64,000 bases of DNA from Otis tarda. Taxonomy: Eukaryota > Chordata > Aves > Otidiformes > Otididae. Below, piece after piece: positions 60,894 to 64,000 of the stretch. Below the pieces are notes generated by a model. It saw only the letters and a program-made list of their open reading frames with translations. It was not told where the DNA came from and ran no database searches. A program made the translations under genes and the position numbers. Every line of letters begins with the position of its first letter. The first letter of the stretch is position 1. The stretch is from assembly GCA_026413225.1 (NCBI GenBank), contig CM048557.1, forward strand, positions 59,386,987 to 59,450,986. Reading direction: 5' to 3'.

Positions 60894-63800
60894 GTAACAA
60901 CTCTTTGAATACTTAATTTATTTAGAAATCCTTTTCAGCAGGTATTAAAACGTGATTTAAAGTGGCAGCCTATAACTGCTGCTTCCCTTCTGTACTGTGT
61001 GTGTTTTCTCCTCTCCTACTTCTCCAAAATTGACTGTTCGTAATAGTAACCGTGCTCTGGGAATATGGAGTTCACCCCTAGTTTTACCTCAACAGTCAAA
61101 AGAAGAAAAACAAAACCATTGTAACTTCTAATGGAGTTTTGCCATGAGTATTGTGCTTCCTATGGTGACTACCTCTTGAACACTTTCAGAACCCCTAAAC
61201 AACATTAAAAAGATTGGCTTGTCTCTGGACAGCTGCCTGATTGCATTGCAGTTTCCAGTTGACTGCTCCAGCTCTGCTTCATGGATGTCTTGGCAGTTAA
61301 TAATGAGCTATTGAACCATCGTGTGCTTTTCTGAGGCAAACCAATATCCACGGTTATTTACCTTAAAACTGTGTTGCAAATCATCCTGCGTTTCATAGAT
61401 GAGCACCTCAGATATTTGTGCAGCAGCGGTGGATGACTTCACTAGCTGTCCCTGGGGTTACCTGGGGATGGAAATCCTGGTCTAAGGAGCAGACCTCTCC
61501 TTTACTCCATGTGGTCTAGGATTGTGTATTGATCTTCTAACATGAATTTTCAACATTCACCTGGGGAAATGAGTAGACCTGTGCCCGGGAAGCTTTTCTG
61601 AATTCTGTGGAGTTCCCTTAAGCACTAATACTTGCCTGGAAAGGGAAGGCAGGGAATTTCATGACTTACTGTATTGGCAAATGACATACTATCTCTACAA
61701 AGAGATTCTATGAAAACTTGAAAGTTTATGAAACTGTTCAGGCAAAGGCCATGAGCATAGAAACAATAATTTGGATGAGCAAGGTTTTCTATTTAAATGA
61801 CTCTGCTGTCATCTTTGAGTCAGACTTTGAGTCATTGATACTCATCTCAAAAAGATGTCGTGTGGAACAAGAACACGGAGGCTGAGATAGCCAGCGACAT
61901 TTCCAGCAAAACCAGGAATGATCTGGTTGGATATTTACAGTTTCTAAGAGCAGAAAACAGCAATAAAAGGAACACGAAGGCACCAAAAGGCTGCAAACTT
62001 AAATGAAAATAAGGATGGTAGCTCACTTCAGTTGAGATGGGTATATCCTAGTATTGGATATTGTGGGGAATATTTACCAAAAGAGATGATCTCAGGGTAA
62101 TAAAAATGAGTTTCAGTATTTTAGTGGAGAAGTGTTGTTTGGAGAGTATAGACTGATCTAGAAGACTGATCAAAATGAAGCTTGCAATTTAAAAAAAAAA
62201 ACAACAAATGAAAACCCACTGAATTCTTGTGTTTTGAAGAACTTAGATTTGGCTAACAGATTTGCATTCATAGTAACATTGGAAATACAGATCTCACACT
62301 CATTTCTCAAAGTCTTTCTCTCCATTTTTCTCCCCTCCTCTGTGTACAGAAGTAGAAGTTATGGGACTCGCCACACCAGGATGTAAAGTGGCTGAGCAAC
62401 TTGTAAAAATGTCCCTCCTTCTAAAAATGTTGTCATTCCTTCCCTAGCACTCTTGGATAATACCGTGGAGTTAAACATGTTTCCCAGGTCCTTTAGGAAC
62501 CTTAGCTAGACAGCTAAGCTAGGCACTTCCAGGAAATAACTGGAGAGGATCTGTCTTGTATCGCTCTGGAAGGCACATACTCATCTTGTGCTAGAGGGAC
62601 AAGTGTCAAGGCTTTTGAATCAGCATGATTTGTTGCGTCACCAAGGGACACTCTCTCTTCAGCAGGTATCATCAGAGTTGCTGTTGGCTAGGTAGTTGTG
62701 GACAATCTGATGTGGACTCCCTGGAAGCCAGTCAGCACTAGCTTTAACATTTGGCCACTATCTTCAGGCTTTGGCTGATGCAGCCCTTTCCCATGTGTGC
62801 ATCCCCCGCAATAGCCCCTTTGGACCCCTGTGCAGATGGCTTGGCTGAGAGTCATCCTACAGAGACTCCTGTTCTTCCATCCGTGCACCCTGCCCAAAAC
62901 CTACCTTTGCAGATTAAGATATGCCAGTTTGTTGAAGGGAGTGGCGAGCCGTCTGGCAGGGCGGCCGGGGCGTGCACCAGCGCTTCTCTGCCCAGCGGCT
63001 TCCCGTCCAGCTGGCTGCGTCTGCGCCGCGTGCAGCTCCCGTATCTCTGTCCTTTCTGTCCCCTTGCCCGTGGCCGAGTGCCCCATTGTTGGCTCCGTTG
63101 CTGCTGGATGGTGGCTGGAGGCTCAGGGCTGTGCTGCTGGGAGGCCCTGCAGCCTCGCCAGCTCGAGGGCGGGCAAAAGGCGGGCTCCGGCAGGCGAGTG
63201 AGCTTCAGCTGGTGTTGGCAAACTGTGGTAGGTGGTTGTGCTGAGCCGCAGCAGTCACAGGCTTTTGGGAGCACTACAGCAAGTCTGGCTGTGAGCTGTG
63301 CTCTCCTGCCACCCTGTGTCAGGTGCCCTGGGACAAAGGGGGCTGGGACAGCTGTGTACTTGCCTGTGTATGAGTGCAGAGCTCTCCTAGGGCGGCATGG
63401 GGTGGAGGGGCGGCTGCTCTCCTCCTGTTAAACAAACCTATAAGGAAAACCTTTTTGTTTACCTTCTGCTTTGTGTAAGCAGCCCTCGCTAGCACCTTAG
63501 ATGTCTCCCTCCTTGTTTTCCCCGTGCTTTCTCACAGGGATATTTGGTACAGCTCATATCTGAAGCTGAAGGGAATGGCAGGGGAGAGAAAACTCGGTCC
63601 TCTGTGACTAGAAGATAGTTTCTTTGGCTCCATGCTTTCCTGAGTGGATGGACATAAGTGGCTGTGTGGCTCCTGTGACATCTCAAGTGACTGTGCTGCA
63701 ACCAAGACGACTACTTGTTCTGCATGGTGGCAACAGGGAGTGCTGAGGGCAGCAGGGGGTGCCTGGGCAGCACTGAGAGGCCAGTAGGGTCAGGACAAGA

Positions 63801-64000
63801 TCTTGGATAACACTAATATTTATACTCTCTGCAGAATCTCGAGGGAGCAAGATCCCATAAATGAACTGCTTTTTGCATAGCAAAGCATAACGGGGGAAAC
63901 CCCGAAATGGAGGGATTTTGTAGCTCTGAGCAGCCAGGGCGAAACTACTAGATGAGGGTAACTGTGGCTGCGAAACCTGAGCTGAGTTTGCATATGACGA
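60894..64000 (+). other. RCOR1: RCOR1 intron 4, 5' part
   Basis: It starts GTAACA and continues past the window end. The first 2 kb is AT-rich unique-looking sequence with an A-run at about 62189-62200. From 62.9 kb the base composition changes to CpG-rich for about 250 bases. No exon of RCOR1 or of any other gene was recognised. Confidence 0.85.
62943..63215 (+). promoter_or_regulatory. CpG-rich cluster in intron 4 (candidate regulatory element)
   Basis: By eye, more than 20 CpG occur in about 270 bases (GGGCGGCCGGGGCGTGC, GCGTCTGCGCCGCGTGCAG, GCTCGAGGGCGGGC). This is by far the densest CpG patch outside the 5' end of the gene. It sits in the middle of a long open frame at 62751-63431, which is expected when GC content is high and stop codons are rare. 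It could be an orphan CpG island, intragenic promoter or enhancer. No core promoter element can be asserted. Confidence 0.35.

Noticed and set aside
63301-64000. Possible RCOR1 exon 5 (ALGMLFWHKH block)
   Set aside because: I looked for sequence encoding this conserved block after 60893 and found none, so exon 5 should lie beyond the window.
1-64000. tRNA genes, rRNA, CRISPR arrays, intact retrovirus or LTR pairs
   Set aside because: No cloverleaf with a matching B box, no regular spacer-repeat array and no paired long terminal repeats or retroviral frames were seen. Repeats present are simple tracts and two decayed CR1 pieces.

Overview
The window is the 5' part of one vertebrate protein-coding gene on the + strand: RCOR1, encoding CoREST1, the scaffold of the LSD1-CoREST-HDAC corepressor complex. 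Four coding exons can be joined without a frame error: 1-175 (exon 1, cut by the window edge), 283-342 (exon 2), 42579-42662 (exon 3) and 60841-60893 (exon 4). They total 372 nt, or 124 codons, and every junction has GT-AG ends and compatible phase. They encode the low-complexity, acidic N-terminus and the first half of the ELM2 domain. The rest of ELM2, both SANT domains and the LSD1-binding linker must lie 3' of base 64000.

The host is an amniote, most likely a bird. The protein is clearly RCOR1, the recognisable interspersed repeats are old CR1-type LINE fragments, and no L1/Alu/B1-like mammalian repeats are visible. The T/TTG-rich simple tracts also look avian. A turtle or crocodilian cannot be excluded from sequence alone.

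Layout: 1-342 is the GC-rich 5' end of the gene, with exon 1, a 107-nt G-run-rich intron 1 and exon 2. 343-42578 is intron 2 (42.2 kb). Its first 2.4 kb is dense in poly-T, polypurine and poly-G tracts and carries a striking 38-nt near-perfect inverted repeat at 406-485. Further in are a CR1 fragment (about 32.4-33.0 kb), two small CpG-rich clusters (about 28.65-28.87 and 33.69-33.80 kb), an AT microsatellite and short palindromes. 42663-60840 is intron 3 (18.2 kb), with a degraded CR1-like piece near 44.9-45.2 kb, a T/A-rich foldback near 49.6-49.7 kb and a 22-bp perfect palindrome at 51454. 60894-64000 is the start of intron 4, with a CpG-rich cluster near 62.95-63.2 kb.

Apart from the RCOR1 exons I find no second gene, tRNA, CRISPR array or intact mobile element. 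The many short ORFs in the introns show no recognisable domains and look like chance. I do not see a new biological system here. The most unusual structure is the GC-rich hairpin just inside intron 2.
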